Positions 17,105 to 28,848 of a stretch of DNA of 64,000 nt are shown here, piece after piece. Under the pieces are notes generated by a model. The model was not told the origin of the DNA. It searched no databases and saw only the letters and a list, made by a program, of their open reading frames with translations. A program made the translations under genes and the position numbers. The stretch is taken from the NCBI RefSeq assembly GCF_010894435.1, contig NZ_JAAIXZ010000002.1, forward strand, positions 124,001 to 188,000, read 5' to 3'. Within the stretch, counting starts at the first letter, position 1. Each line of letters begins with the position of its first letter. The stretch is from Pyxidicoccus trucidator (GTDB lineage Bacteria > Myxococcota > Myxococcia > Myxococcales > Myxococcaceae).

Positions 17105-17479
17105 TCAGTGAGCCAGCGCCTGGCGCACGGCCGAGGCGATTTCCAGCGGATGGAAGGGCTTGCCCACGAAGCCCACGGCGCCCGCTGCCATGGCTTGCTC
17201 CACCACGGGCTCGGCGTCCATGCTGCTGATGACCAGCACCCGTGTCAGCGGCGAGACGGTCTTGATGGCGCCCAGCACTTCCAGGCCGCTCTTCTTCGGC
17301 ATGAAGAGGTCCAGGAACATGACCGCGGGCTTTTCGCGCGCGGCCACCGCCAGCCCCTCTTCACCGTCCGCGGCCTCGAGCAGCCGCAGCTCGATGCCCG
17401 TTTCGGAGATGACGTCCTTGAGGATGCGGCGCACGAAGCTGTCGTCGTCCACGAGCAGCAGGGTCGGAGTCTCTGGCAT
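17105..17479 (-). CDS. CheY-like single-domain response regulator
   Basis: A 124-residue stand-alone receiver. It has the acidic pocket VDDDS (10-14), the phospho-acceptor Asp57 in VMFLDLFMP, Ser85 in VISSM in place of the usual Thr/Ser switch residue, and Lys107 in VGKPFHPLE. I choose the ATG at 17479, giving MPETPTLLLVDDD; an ATG 45 bases upstream would add a poorly conserved leader. No output domain. It is co-transcribed with the GYF/J-like/PilZ protein downstream, which may be its target or act in the same chain. Confidence 0.93.
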   Translation of the reverse strand: MPETPTLLLVDDDSFVRRILKDVISETGIELRLLEAADGEEGLAVAAREKPAVMFLDLFMPKKSGLEVLGAIKTVSPLTRVLVISSMDAEPVVEQAMAAGAVGFVGKPFHPLEIASAVRQALAH

Positions 17480-17561
17480 GGGAGCGCATGATACCTGACC
17501 CTGTGCGGACCGCACGGACCACATGGAGGCGCTTGCCTGCCTTTTGGGCTATTCGGTGGCC

Positions 17562-18956
17562 ATGTCCACCGACAAGGCACTCTTCCACTTCGAGTCCCAG
17601 AAGCACGCCTACCTCGAGGACCTCAAGGCCCTCGTCCGGATTCCCAGTGTCTCATTCCCTGGTTTCGACCCGGCCGAGGTCCGCCGCAGCGCCGAGGCCA
17701 CCGCGAGGCTGCTGAAGGACCGTGGGTTTGAAAACGTTCAGCTCCTCGAAATCGAGGGGGCGCACCCGTACGTCTACGGGGAGGTGCTCAAGGCGCCGGG
17801 CAGGCCCACGCTGCTGCTGTACGCGCACCACGACGTGCAGCCGGCGGGGGATGCGGCGGCCTGGAAGAGCGCGCCCTTCGAGCCCACGGAGCGGGACGGG
17901 CGGCTGTACGGACGTGGCACGGCGGACGACAAGGCCGGCATCGTCGTGCACACCTCGGCGGTGGACGCGTGGCTGAAGGGCGCCGGTCGCCTGCCGCTCA
18001 ACGTGAAGGTCATCATCGAGGGCGAGGAGGAGGTGGGCAGCAACCACCTGTCCGCCTTCCTGCAGAAGCACGCGGCGCTGCTGAAGGCGGACGCGATTGT
18101 CCTCACGGACACGGCGAACTTCGACACGGGGCTGCCGTCCATCACCACCGCGCTGCGCGGGCTCGTCACGGTGGACGTGGAGGTGCGCGCGCTGAAGCAG
18201 GCGGTGCACTCGGGCATGTGGGGCGGGCCCGTGCCGGACCCCGTCATGGCGCTGTGCCGGATGCTGGCCACGCTGACGCACCCGGACGGCTCCATCGCCA
18301 TTGAAGGCATCCGCGAGCGGGTGCGGCCGCTGACGGAGGCGGAGCGCGCGAGCATCCACTCGCTGCCGGGCAACGAGGCGTACTTCCGTGAGCAGGTGGG
18401 GCTGCTGCCGGGCGCGCAGGTGCTGGGCGGCGGGCAGCACCCGTTCGAGATGAACTGGCGGCAGCCGAGCATCGCCATCAACGCCATCCAGGCCAGCAGC
18501 CGCAAGGACGCGCGCAACATCATCTGCGACTCGGCGTGGGCGCGCGTGGGCATCCGCATCGTCCCGGACCTGGAGCCGCGCGACGTGGAGCAGCGACTGA
18601 AGGAGCACCTGCGCAAGGTGTGCCCGTGGGGGCTGGACGTGTCGTTCCACACCGAGGGCGCGTCCGGCTGGTGGTACACGGACCCGTCGCACCCCGCGTT
18701 CCAGGCGGCGTTCCGCGCGCTGGAGAAGGGCTACGGCGGCAAGGCGGTGGCCATTGGCTGCGGCGCGTCCATTCCCTTCGTGGAGCCCTTCGCGCGCGAA
18801 CTGGGCGGCGTGCCCGCGCTGCTCATCGGCGTGGAGGACCCGTACACGTACGCCCACTCGGAGAACGAGAGCCTGCACCTGGGCGACTGGGAGAAGTCCA
18901 TCCGCAGCGCCATCCACATCTACGAGGAGCTGGCCACGGCGCTGGGCAGCCGCTGA
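17562..18956 (+). CDS. M20-family metallopeptidase (dipeptidase-like)
   Basis: A 464-residue di-zinc peptidase of the M20/M25/M40 family. The first metal motif is [13 protein letters not shown], then [17 protein letters not shown] (bridging Asp and the next ligand region), the catalytic Glu motif [28 protein letters not shown], and the dimerisation (lid) domain with [16 protein letters not shown]. The last ligand is near [11 protein letters not shown]. This matches the 'dipeptidase' branch (CNDP-like, about 450-470 residues). I use the ATG at 17562; an in-frame ATG 39 bases earlier lacks a better RBS. Cytosolic peptide turnover is the expected role. Confidence 0.93.
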   Translation: MSTDKALFHFESQKHAYLEDLKALVRIPSVSFPGFDPAEVRRSAEATARLLKDRGFENVQLLEIEGAHPYVYGEVLKAPGRPTLLLYAHHDVQPAGDAAAWKSAPFEPTERDGRLYGRGTADDKAGIVVHTSAVDAWLKGAGRLPLNVKVIIEGEEEVGSNHLSAFLQKHAALLKADAIVLTDTANFDTGLPSITTALRGLVTVDVEVRALKQAVHSGMWGGPVPDPVMALCRMLATLTHPDGSIAIEGIRERVRPLTEAERASIHSLPGNEAYFREQVGLLPGAQVLGGGQHPFEMNWRQPSIAINAIQASSRKDARNIICDSAWARVGIRIVPDLEPRDVEQRLKEHLRKVCPWGLDVSFHTEGASGWWYTDPSHPAFQAAFRALEKGYGGKAVAIGCGASIPFVEPFARELGGVPALLIGVEDPYTYAHSENESLHLGDWEKSIRSAIHIYEELATALGSR

Positions 18957-18965
18957 CGTCCGCGG

Positions 18966-19412
18966 CTACTTCAGCTTGAAGCCCAGGTGCGCCAGGGCGC
19001 TCTTCACCCAGTCCTTGATGGACACGGTTTCGAAGGGGACGGCCTCGCGGGCGGGGTACTTCTTCTCGAAGTAGCTCACCGCGGCCACGCCCATGGCGAA
19101 GGCGGTGCCCCCGCTGGCGGCACCCTTGAGGAGCCAGCCGGCGACGGGAATCCAGCCCACCGTCTCGCCGATGACGCTGCTGGCCGCCTTGCGCGCGACG
19201 ACGCCCGCGCCCAGCGTGGGGACGAGCCCGAGCGCCTCGCCGAGCGAGAGCTTCTCGCCGTAGATGCCGGCGACGTGGAAGATCATGTACGCCTCGATGG
19301 CGGACGTGAGCGCGGTGTGCGCGCCCGGCACGGGAATGGGAATGGCGGCGGCGCCCGCGGCGCGCAGGGCGCTCTCCTCGACCCAGCTGCGTGCTGTCTT
19401 CTCTGCGCTCAT
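18966..19412 (-). CDS. DUF697-family small membrane-associated protein
   Basis: A protein of 148 residues. It begins MSAEKTARSWVEESAL at the ATG 19412 after a G-run. Two hydrophobic Gly/Ala-rich stretches (ALRAAGAAAIPIPVPGAHTA and GEALGLVPTLGAGVVARKAA) and GWIPVAGWLLKGA are typical of DUF697 (PF05128), which often occurs as a tail of GTPases such as YcjF. Here it stands alone without a GTPase. Convergent with the M20 peptidase. Function unknown. Confidence 0.7.
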   Translation of the reverse strand: MSAEKTARSWVEESALRAAGAAAIPIPVPGAHTALTSAIEAYMIFHVAGIYGEKLSLGEALGLVPTLGAGVVARKAASSVIGETVGWIPVAGWLLKGAASGGTAFAMGVAAVSYFEKKYPAREAVPFETVSIKDWVKSALAHLGFKLK

Positions 19413-19458
19413 GTGAGTTGAACCCCCGGTGGTGTGGACCCGGAGGACTCTAGCCGAC

Positions 19459-22874
<3,416 letters not shown>

Positions 22875-22878
22875 GGGC

Positions 22879-23682
22879 ATGGTGCGGCGCTACTTGCGGT
22901 TGTTGGGAATCCAGCTCAAAGCCTCCGGGCTGCTGGCGCTCCAGTACCGCGCGGACTTCTTCACCGAGGGAGTCACCTCCTTCTTCTGGACCTTCACCGC
23001 GCTGGCGCCGCTGTTCGTCGTGTACGGCGAGCGGCCCGTGGTGGAGGGGTGGGGCTTTGGCGAGGCGCTGCTGGTGGTGGGCTGGTTCACCCTCCTGCAG
23101 GGCATCCTCGAGGGCGCCATCAACCCCAGCCTCACGGGCGTGGTGGAGCACATCCGCAAGGGCACGCTGGACTTCGTGCTGCTCAAGCCCGCGGACGCGC
23201 AGTTCCTGGTGTCCACCCAGCGCTTCCTGCCCTGGCGTGCCTTCAACGTGCTCACCGGGCTGGGGCTGTTCGTCTACGCCTTCGTGCAGCTGGGGCGCGC
23301 CCCGTCGCTGACGGGCGTGCTGGCCTCGGTGCTGCTCTTGGGCACCAGCACGCTGCTGCTCTACTCGCTGTGGATATTGACGGTGAGCGCGGCCTTCTTC
23401 GTCGTGCGCGTGGACAACCTCACGTACCTCTTCACGTCCATCTTCGACTTCGCGCGCTGGCCGTCCTCGATGTTCCAGGGCGTGGCGAAGGGTGCGCTGA
23501 CGCTCGTCTTTACCTACGTCATCCCCCTGGCGCTGATGACCACCTTCCCCGCCGAGGCCATGCTGGGGCGGCTGCCGGCGAGGTCCCTCGTCGGCGCCGT
23601 GGTGGGCTCGGTCGCCTTCGCCTGGGTGGCCCGCCGCGTGTGGCTGCGCTCCATCGGCCACTACACCTCCGCCAGCAGCTAG
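22879..23682 (+). CDS. ABC-2 family permease 2
   Basis: A permease of 267 residues, homologous in layout to permease 1 (RADFFTEGVTSFFWTFTALA, HIRKGTLDFVLLKPADAQFL, then three hydrophobic helices). The ATG at 22879 has GGAGG eight bases upstream inside the end of permease 1. With the ATPase it completes a heterodimeric exporter. This gene has no counterpart in the right-hand copy of the locus. Confidence 0.92.
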   Translation: MVRRYLRLLGIQLKASGLLALQYRADFFTEGVTSFFWTFTALAPLFVVYGERPVVEGWGFGEALLVVGWFTLLQGILEGAINPSLTGVVEHIRKGTLDFVLLKPADAQFLVSTQRFLPWRAFNVLTGLGLFVYAFVQLGRAPSLTGVLASVLLLGTSTLLLYSLWILTVSAAFFVVRVDNLTYLFTSIFDFARWPSSMFQGVAKGALTLVFTYVIPLALMTTFPAEAMLGRLPARSLVGAVVGSVAFAWVARRVWLRSIGHYTSASS

Positions 23683-23742
23683 CAGCGTGGCCGCGAGCCA
23701 GGCAGGAGGCGTGCCCGGCGCGCCCGACGTGCACCCACTCTT

Positions 23743-23765
23743 CCAGGAGGGACGTATCCTCCTGG
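23743..23765. terminator. Hairpin between convergent permease 2 and RidA genes
   Basis: Perfect arms CCAGGAGG (23743-23750) and CCTCCTGG (23758-23765) with a 7-nt loop, between the stops of two convergent genes. There is no clear T-run on either side; probable bidirectional terminator or attenuating hairpin. Confidence 0.5.
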
Positions 23766-23787
23766 GAGAGCTGTCATCCCCGGCGGG

Positions 23788-24192
23788 TCAGCTCTCGTGC
23801 TTCACCGCGATGGCGTCGATGGCGATGAGCCAGTCATCCGAGGCGAGCCGGCGCACCTCGACGATGGTGTTGGCGGGCTTGCGGCCCGTCAGGTAGCGGC
23901 TGCGCACGGCGCCCACCTTGGCGCGCTGGGAGATGTCCGTGACGTAGATGGTCAGCTTCGTCACGTCGTCCAGGGTGGCGCCTTCCGCGGCCAGCAGGGC
24001 CTTCAGGTTGTCGAAGACCTGCTCCGCCTGCCGGGTCATGTCCCCCGCGCCCACGAGCTGTCCCTGCGGGTCCAGCGCCAGCTGCGCGGAGATGAAGAGC
24101 AGCCGCGCGTTCGTCACCGGGACGCTGACCGCCTGCGTGAAATGCGAAGGCAGGCTGTAGACGGTGGGGGGATTGAGATCTCGTCGCTCCAA
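23788..24192 (-). CDS. ridA: RidA-family imine/enamine deaminase-like protein
   Basis: A 134-residue protein of the YjgF/YER057c/UK114 family, which hydrolyses reactive imines formed by PLP enzymes. It shows LLFISAQLALDPQGQLVGAG, FDNLKALLAAEGATLDDVTK, the conserved Arg of RSRYLTGRKPANTIVEVRRLA and a C-terminal acidic residue. The start appears to be TTG at 24192 with GGAGAG upstream; an ATG a few bases earlier is out of frame. It lies at the edge of the NRPS region, which contains a PLP enzyme. Confidence 0.88.
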   Translation of the reverse strand: MERRDLNPPTVYSLPSHFTQAVSVPVTNARLLFISAQLALDPQGQLVGAGDMTRQAEQVFDNLKALLAAEGATLDDVTKLTIYVTDISQRAKVGAVRSRYLTGRKPANTIVEVRRLASDDWLIAIDAIAVKHES

Positions 24193-24576
24193 GGCATCTC
24201 TCCAGGGTGGATGCGCTCGCGCGACGCGTGCTCGCCCGGCAGGCGTGCCGCCGCCATGGCGAGCGGTTGAGCGCCCTGCATGTAATTGTCACCAGGCAAT
24301 GTCAAGCGTGACGGGCGGAAGAGGCCCTCGCGCCTCACCATGGGAGGTTGCGAGGCACAGGAGCGTCGTCCAGGGCCTCGGCGCGTCCCATCGGACTGCC
24401 AAAGTACACCTCCGAGGAACTCAACCGGATTGAGGGCCCGTGGGGCCCGCTCAAGCTGGCGTTCTTCAGCCGCATGCCGACGTGGAGGTGGGAGGACTTA
24501 TGCTAGCGTCGCCCATCTCCTGGAGCGACAGGGCCGCCCAGGAGGCTTTCAACATCTCTCACACGTGTGCCCTCGT
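24193..24576. other. Intergenic stretch of 384 bp with a possible gene remnant
   Basis: It contains the promoters of the divergent RidA and cupin genes. An open plus-strand segment, about 24387-24506 and ending in TAG, reads RPIGLPKYTSEELNRIEG then GPLKLAFFSRMPTWRWED, which looks like real coding sequence but has no convincing start. The GC-rich palindrome GGGCCCGTGGGGCCC sits inside it. I regard it as a decayed gene end. Confidence 0.4.
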
Positions 24577-25581
24577 ATGGTAGGCAATGCCTACCTCGGA
24601 TGGCTTGGCTTAGACGAGGGCTTCCTGGAGGACCATGTGATCCAGTCGTACTCGGCAACGAACAGCATTCCCATCGAGCGCATCGAGGACCCCACCGAGG
24701 AGTTCTTCCGGAAGAACTACCTGGAGAAGGGCCGTCCCGTCGTCATCGTCCAGAAGAAGTCTCCGCCGCCGCAGCTCAAGTGGGACTTCGACTACCTGGC
24801 GCGGGTGGCGGGGGACTCGCCCGTCCCGGTCTACGACTGGGGCGACAAGGGCCCCACGGTGAATGACGACTTCGAAATCACGCAGATGAAGCTCGCGGAA
24901 GCCCTGGTGCACGCGAAGAAGGTGCACAGCCCCGAGACGCAGCGCTACTCGGTGTGCCAGCTCTCCATCAGCCGGTTCCTGCCGACCCTGAGCGGGGAGT
25001 ACAAGACGCCGGACTTCATCGCGAACGCCGAGTCGCTCGACCAGCTCCCGGAGCCCTTCAGCGAGACGTCCCGCCGTGCGCTGTTCGTCAGCTTCTTCCG
25101 TGGCATTCACTGGCACAACGGCCGCGAGGTGGTGGCGCAACTGGCGCACGGCCAGAAGAAGTTCATCCTCTACCACCCGAACGACTCCCGCTTCCTCTAT
25201 CCCCGCAAGCTGCAGGACAGCGGCATGGCCTGGTTCGACGAGAACGAGGCGGTCTTCTGCAGCGAGATTCCCTTCGAGAGCGGGCTCGACAAGATCGACC
25301 TCAAGAAGTTCCCGCTCTACGAGCACGCAAGCCCCTACGAGGTGGACCTGAAGGCAGGGGAGTCCCTCTTCATTCCCTCGCACTGGTGGCACTTCACGGT
25401 GGCGCACGAGCCCTGCATCGTCATCGCGCACTTCTGGGACTCGCCCTTGCGTCGCTGGGGCATGCCCATCGGCTGGCGCAGCCTCATCATGAAGCCGTAC
25501 CGGAAGTACCTCTACCAGCACGTGCTCAAGGCGAAGAAGACCTTCAGCAAGGACTCGAAGATCAAGGCTGACGCCGTCTGA
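24577..25581 (+). CDS. Cupin_8/JmjC-like Fe(II)/2-oxoglutarate oxygenase with altered metal motif
   Basis: A 334-residue protein of the cupin_8 (JmjC-like) hydroxylase type. The N-terminal half (NSIPIERIEDPTEEFFRKNY, RPVVIVQ) is typical of peptidyl or amino-acid hydroxylases. The core has GIHWHNGREVVAQL (His178-x-His180), GQKKFILYHPND and the distal LFIPSHWWHFTV (His272). The usual facial triad is HxD/E...H; here the acidic position is His180. It may bind metal with three histidines or be inactive. The start at 24577 is the first good ATG, though its RBS is poor; a GTG four codons earlier is possible. The next gene begins 2 bases after the stop, so both form one unit, probably tailoring enzymes of the NRPS region. 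Confidence 0.8.
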   Translation: MVGNAYLGWLGLDEGFLEDHVIQSYSATNSIPIERIEDPTEEFFRKNYLEKGRPVVIVQKKSPPPQLKWDFDYLARVAGDSPVPVYDWGDKGPTVNDDFEITQMKLAEALVHAKKVHSPETQRYSVCQLSISRFLPTLSGEYKTPDFIANAESLDQLPEPFSETSRRALFVSFFRGIHWHNGREVVAQLAHGQKKFILYHPNDSRFLYPRKLQDSGMAWFDENEAVFCSEIPFESGLDKIDLKKFPLYEHASPYEVDLKAGESLFIPSHWWHFTVAHEPCIVIAHFWDSPLRRWGMPIGWRSLIMKPYRKYLYQHVLKAKKTFSKDSKIKADAV

Positions 25582-25583
25582 GG

Positions 25584-26291
25584 ATGGCTTCCGAGCGCAC
25601 AGTCCTCATCACCGGAAGCAACCGCGGCATCGGGCTGGAGTTCGCGACCCAGTATGCGTCGGACGGGTGGCGGGTGCTGGCCACCTGCCGCGCTCCCGAG
25701 GCCGCCCGGGAGCTGCTGGAGCTGCAGCAGCGGTTCCCCGCCAGCGTCCACGTCCATGCCCTGGACGTGGGCGAGCCCGCGCAAATCGACGCACTCGGCG
25801 CGCTCCTGAAGGAGGAGCGCGTGGACCTGCTCGTCAACAATGCGGGCTGGGCCGAGCGGCGCGCCACGCTGGAGCAGGCCACCGCTTCGTACGAGTCGTG
25901 GGAGCGCTCCATGCGGGTCAACGCCTTCGCGACGATGAAGATGGCGCAGGCCTTCCTGGAGCCGGTGGCGCGCAGCCACAAGCGCACGATGGTCTCCATC
26001 GGCAGCCAGATGGGCAGCATCACCGAGAACGACACGGGGACCCGGTACGGCTACCGGGTCTCCAAGGCCGCGGTGAACATGGTCGTCCGGACGCTCGCCA
26101 TCGACCTGGCCGCCCGGGGCATCATCGTCGTCAGCCTGCATCCCGGCTGGGTGAAGACGGGGCTGGGCGGGCCGGCGGCGACGCTGACCCCTCGTGAGAG
26201 CGTCCTGGGACTGAGGGGCGTCATCGACCGGCTGACGCCCGTCGAGTCGGGGCGCTTCTTCGCCCATGACGGCCGGGAGATTCCCTGGTAG
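25584..26291 (+). CDS. CsgA-like short-chain dehydrogenase
   Basis: A 235-residue classical SDR. The cofactor motif is TGSNRGIG (10-17), then VDLLVNNAGWAE, the catalytic Ser in SIGSQMGS, and YGYRVSK with Tyr and Lys of the active site. The C-terminal part, LHPGWVKTGLGGPAATLTP and SGRFFAHDGREIPW, strongly recalls Myxococcus C-factor (CsgA) and the sniffer-type SDR family. Start two bases after the stop of the cupin gene (TGAGGATG). It could be a biosynthetic ketoreductase for the cluster or a developmental paralogue; the sequence alone cannot tell. Confidence 0.88.
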   Translation: MASERTVLITGSNRGIGLEFATQYASDGWRVLATCRAPEAARELLELQQRFPASVHVHALDVGEPAQIDALGALLKEERVDLLVNNAGWAERRATLEQATASYESWERSMRVNAFATMKMAQAFLEPVARSHKRTMVSIGSQMGSITENDTGTRYGYRVSKAAVNMVVRTLAIDLAARGIIVVSLHPGWVKTGLGGPAATLTPRESVLGLRGVIDRLTPVESGRFFAHDGREIPW

Positions 26292-26313
26292 CTCGCGCGC
26301 CCGGCGCCGCCGC

Positions 26314-27105
26314 TCAGCGGCGCTCGGCGAGCGCCTGGATGATGGCCTTCTCCACCAGCGAGGCGCTCGCCGCGTGTTCGGGCTGGAGCCGCATCGGCTC
26401 GTGGAGCCCGACACAGCGGTTGGCGGCGATGCGCACCGTGTCGCGCGTGTTGGGGCTGCGCGCGTGGACCATGAACGGGTGCATCCAGAGCACGTCCCCG
26501 GCCCGGCCCGTCACCTCCACGGCGGGCAGGTCCTGGAGCGACTCCGCAATGGCGCGCATCCTGGCGTAGGGCAGCCCCTCGGGCTCGGCCTCATGGAGCA
26601 GCCGGGCCACCGCCTTGTGAGAGCCGACGCGCACGGCCGTCCCTCCGCCGCCGGGCTCGATGTCGGTCAGCATCTCGATGCCCACGAGCCCCTGCTCGGG
26701 CGACGTCAGATGGTGGTGGAAGTGGATGCCGTCGACGTGCCACCCCGTGGCGGGGGCCTGCCAGGAGGCGCTGGAGTCGGGAAAGCGCAGCACCACCCAG
26801 CCAATCCCGTCGCGCCGCGTCCACCAGCGCCCGCTGCCGAGCAGGTCATCCAGCGAGCCGCAGAAGCGGGGCGTGAAGAGGTCCGCGATGGGCCCGTCGT
26901 GGATGATGGACTCAATCTGCGTGCCGGCGCGCTTCCACGTCGAGCGGTCCGTGGGGTGCTCCTCCACCCGGGCCCAGACATGCGGCAGCAACTGCGCCGC
27001 GGTGTCGCGGTGGAAGGCCTCCCGGACGACCACGAAGCCCTGCTCCAGGAAGGACGTGGCCTGCTCTGGAGTGAGAACCTGCAAGTGCTGTTGCTCCTGC
27101 CGCAT
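26314..27105 (-). CDS. Phytanoyl-CoA dioxygenase (PhyH) family oxygenase
   Basis: A non-haem Fe(II)/2-oxoglutarate oxygenase of 263 residues. The facial triad is visible: His123 and Asp125 in TGWHVDGIHFH and the distal His214 in HPFMVHARSP, with an Arg (RDTVRI) suited to bind the co-substrate carboxylate. ATG at 27105, GGAG eight bases upstream. It is the last gene of the NRPS operon, so the probable role is hydroxylation of an amino acid or of the peptide. Confidence 0.88.
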   Translation of the reverse strand: MRQEQQHLQVLTPEQATSFLEQGFVVVREAFHRDTAAQLLPHVWARVEEHPTDRSTWKRAGTQIESIIHDGPIADLFTPRFCGSLDDLLGSGRWWTRRDGIGWVVLRFPDSSASWQAPATGWHVDGIHFHHHLTSPEQGLVGIEMLTDIEPGGGGTAVRVGSHKAVARLLHEAEPEGLPYARMRAIAESLQDLPAVEVTGRAGDVLWMHPFMVHARSPNTRDTVRIAANRCVGLHEPMRLQPEHAASASLVEKAIIQALAERR

Positions 27106-27205
27106 GTGTTCCGCTCCCGCTCTCGGATGATGGCCCGGCCGGTCGCTGCGTCAATAGCACACCCGCTCCGGGGCTCGGCCAGGGCGGGTGCCTTCCCACC
27201 TGTCG

Positions 27206-28786
27206 CTACCTGCTGGCGCCCTTCGTCCCGGACCCATCCAGGTGTGCCAGCGAAAGGTCCGGCGCGGAGGCGACGGCGGACAGCAGTGCCCGCGCGCGGG
27301 CGACCACCCGCCCCAGGGCTTCTCGCGAGCGGGAGGCCACCTCGAGCTTCGGCGGCTCCTCCGGGCCCCCGAGGAGGACCGTCACCGAGCGGGCCAGCAG
27401 CAGCCCTCGCGCGGGATAGCGCAGCGGCAGGTCCCGGGCGCAGGGGGCATGGGCCTCCAGTTGCGCCACCCGCGCCTGGACGGCGCGGACGGCCTCCGGG
27501 AAGCGCAGGTCCTGGCGCAGCTCCACCGTGAGCGGCAGGAAGCGGGCGACGAAGCGCTCCAGTCCCGCGCCGGCCGCCCGGGTCGCCGGGGTGGAGAGGC
27601 CGACGCAGACCGTGGACACACCGGCCTCACGGGCCAGCTCCACCAGGAGCGCGGTGAGCAGGCATTGCTCCAGCGGCGCGCTCCACGAGGCCTCTGCCTC
27701 CCGGGGCAGGGTGGGCGGTGGGGTGAGCGCCTGGGCCACGTCCGGGCCCTCGTCCCCGGTGGCGGGGAGCTCCGTGCGAGGCGCGGCCGCCAGCTCCCGC
27801 AGCCAGAATGCCTCTTGGGGCTGCCGCAGGCTCCGCAGGTGCTCGACGGCATGACAGCTCGCCGCGTCGGGCGGGGGCAGCCGGTCTCCCTCGCGCAGCC
27901 CGTAGGTGGCGGTCAGCGCCGCCGCGCTCCTGGGCCCGCCGTCGAAGTCGCTCACCGAGCGCAGCAGCATGTCCTGGGTGGCCGTGGCGATGCGCAGCAC
28001 GGCGCCCACCTGGAGGAGCGTGCCCGGCGCGGCCGTCGAGCGGACGTCGGTGGGCTCGAGCTCTCGCGGCACGAAGGGCTCGCCCCCGATGACACACCAG
28101 GGCAGCCCGAGCGCGTTCGGCGCCATGCCCAGCGTGTGGGCGCGGACGATGCGGTCGATGTCCTCCGCCTCCTGTTCCCACGACACCCTGCCGAGGCTGG
28201 GATGGCAGCGGCTCCAGGCGAAGTAGGTGCGCTGGGTGAGGTCCTGCGGGCGCCGCACGGCGGTGCCCGCGGCCAGCTCCGCGATGAGCTCGCGAAAGGA
28301 CTCCACCGCCGCCCGGGTGCCCGCGCGGCTCAGCGTCTCCGCGGTGTCCCGCTCCCCCACGGGGAACAAGACCTGCTTCAGGATGTCACCGGCGTCGATG
28401 CGCTCGGTCATCACATGCCAGGTGACACCGAAGACGCGCTCGCCGTTCAGGATGGCCCACGACGTGGCATGGACGCCGGCGTAGCGGGGCAGGGGGCCGT
28501 TGTGGATGTTGATGGCCAGCCGCCGCGGCAGCGAGAGCACCGGGGCCTCGAGGATTTCCCCTGTGATGATGCTGAACAGGTAGTCGATGTCCGCCAGCGG
28601 AGAGCCCGGGATGAGGTCGCGGCTGGTGGGAACCCGGGGGATGTGGTGCTGCTCGGCCCAGGCGGCCATGCGGCGGTCCTCGGAGATGAGGCCCTGGAGC
28701 CGGTGCCCCTCGGCGAGCAGGAGCTCCGCGCACTGGATGGCCAGCTCGCCCCTGCCGATGATGCAGCACGAAAACGTGGGTTTCAT
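27206..28786 (-). CDS. Stand-alone formyltransferase fused to a half condensation domain
   Basis: A 526-residue protein. Residues 1-180 are a Fmt-like N10-formyl-THF formyltransferase with the intact catalytic elements IGRGELAIQCAELL, AINIHNGPLPRYAGVHATSW (Asn and His) and ERIDAGDI (Asp); about 185-290 is the Fmt C-terminal barrel. Residues about 340-526 resemble only the C-terminal lobe of an NRPS condensation domain (LLTALLVELAREAGV, VARFLPLTVELRQDLRF), without the HHxxxDG lobe. The same two-part arrangement begins the NRPS at 50593, so this is a paralogue lacking the adenylation domain. ATG at 28786. It may formylate a second amine, or an amino acid before loading. Confidence 0.82.
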   Translation of the reverse strand: MKPTFSCCIIGRGELAIQCAELLLAEGHRLQGLISEDRRMAAWAEQHHIPRVPTSRDLIPGSPLADIDYLFSIITGEILEAPVLSLPRRLAINIHNGPLPRYAGVHATSWAILNGERVFGVTWHVMTERIDAGDILKQVLFPVGERDTAETLSRAGTRAAVESFRELIAELAAGTAVRRPQDLTQRTYFAWSRCHPSLGRVSWEQEAEDIDRIVRAHTLGMAPNALGLPWCVIGGEPFVPRELEPTDVRSTAAPGTLLQVGAVLRIATATQDMLLRSVSDFDGGPRSAAALTATYGLREGDRLPPPDAASCHAVEHLRSLRQPQEAFWLRELAAAPRTELPATGDEGPDVAQALTPPPTLPREAEASWSAPLEQCLLTALLVELAREAGVSTVCVGLSTPATRAAGAGLERFVARFLPLTVELRQDLRFPEAVRAVQARVAQLEAHAPCARDLPLRYPARGLLLARSVTVLLGGPEEPPKLEVASRSREALGRVVARARALLSAVASAPDLSLAHLDGSGTKGASR

Positions 28787-28848
28787 AGAGGGTGGAGCGA
28801 ATATCGCCTCGCCGACGCGGGGCTCGGTGGAATCGGGTCCGCACGGCC

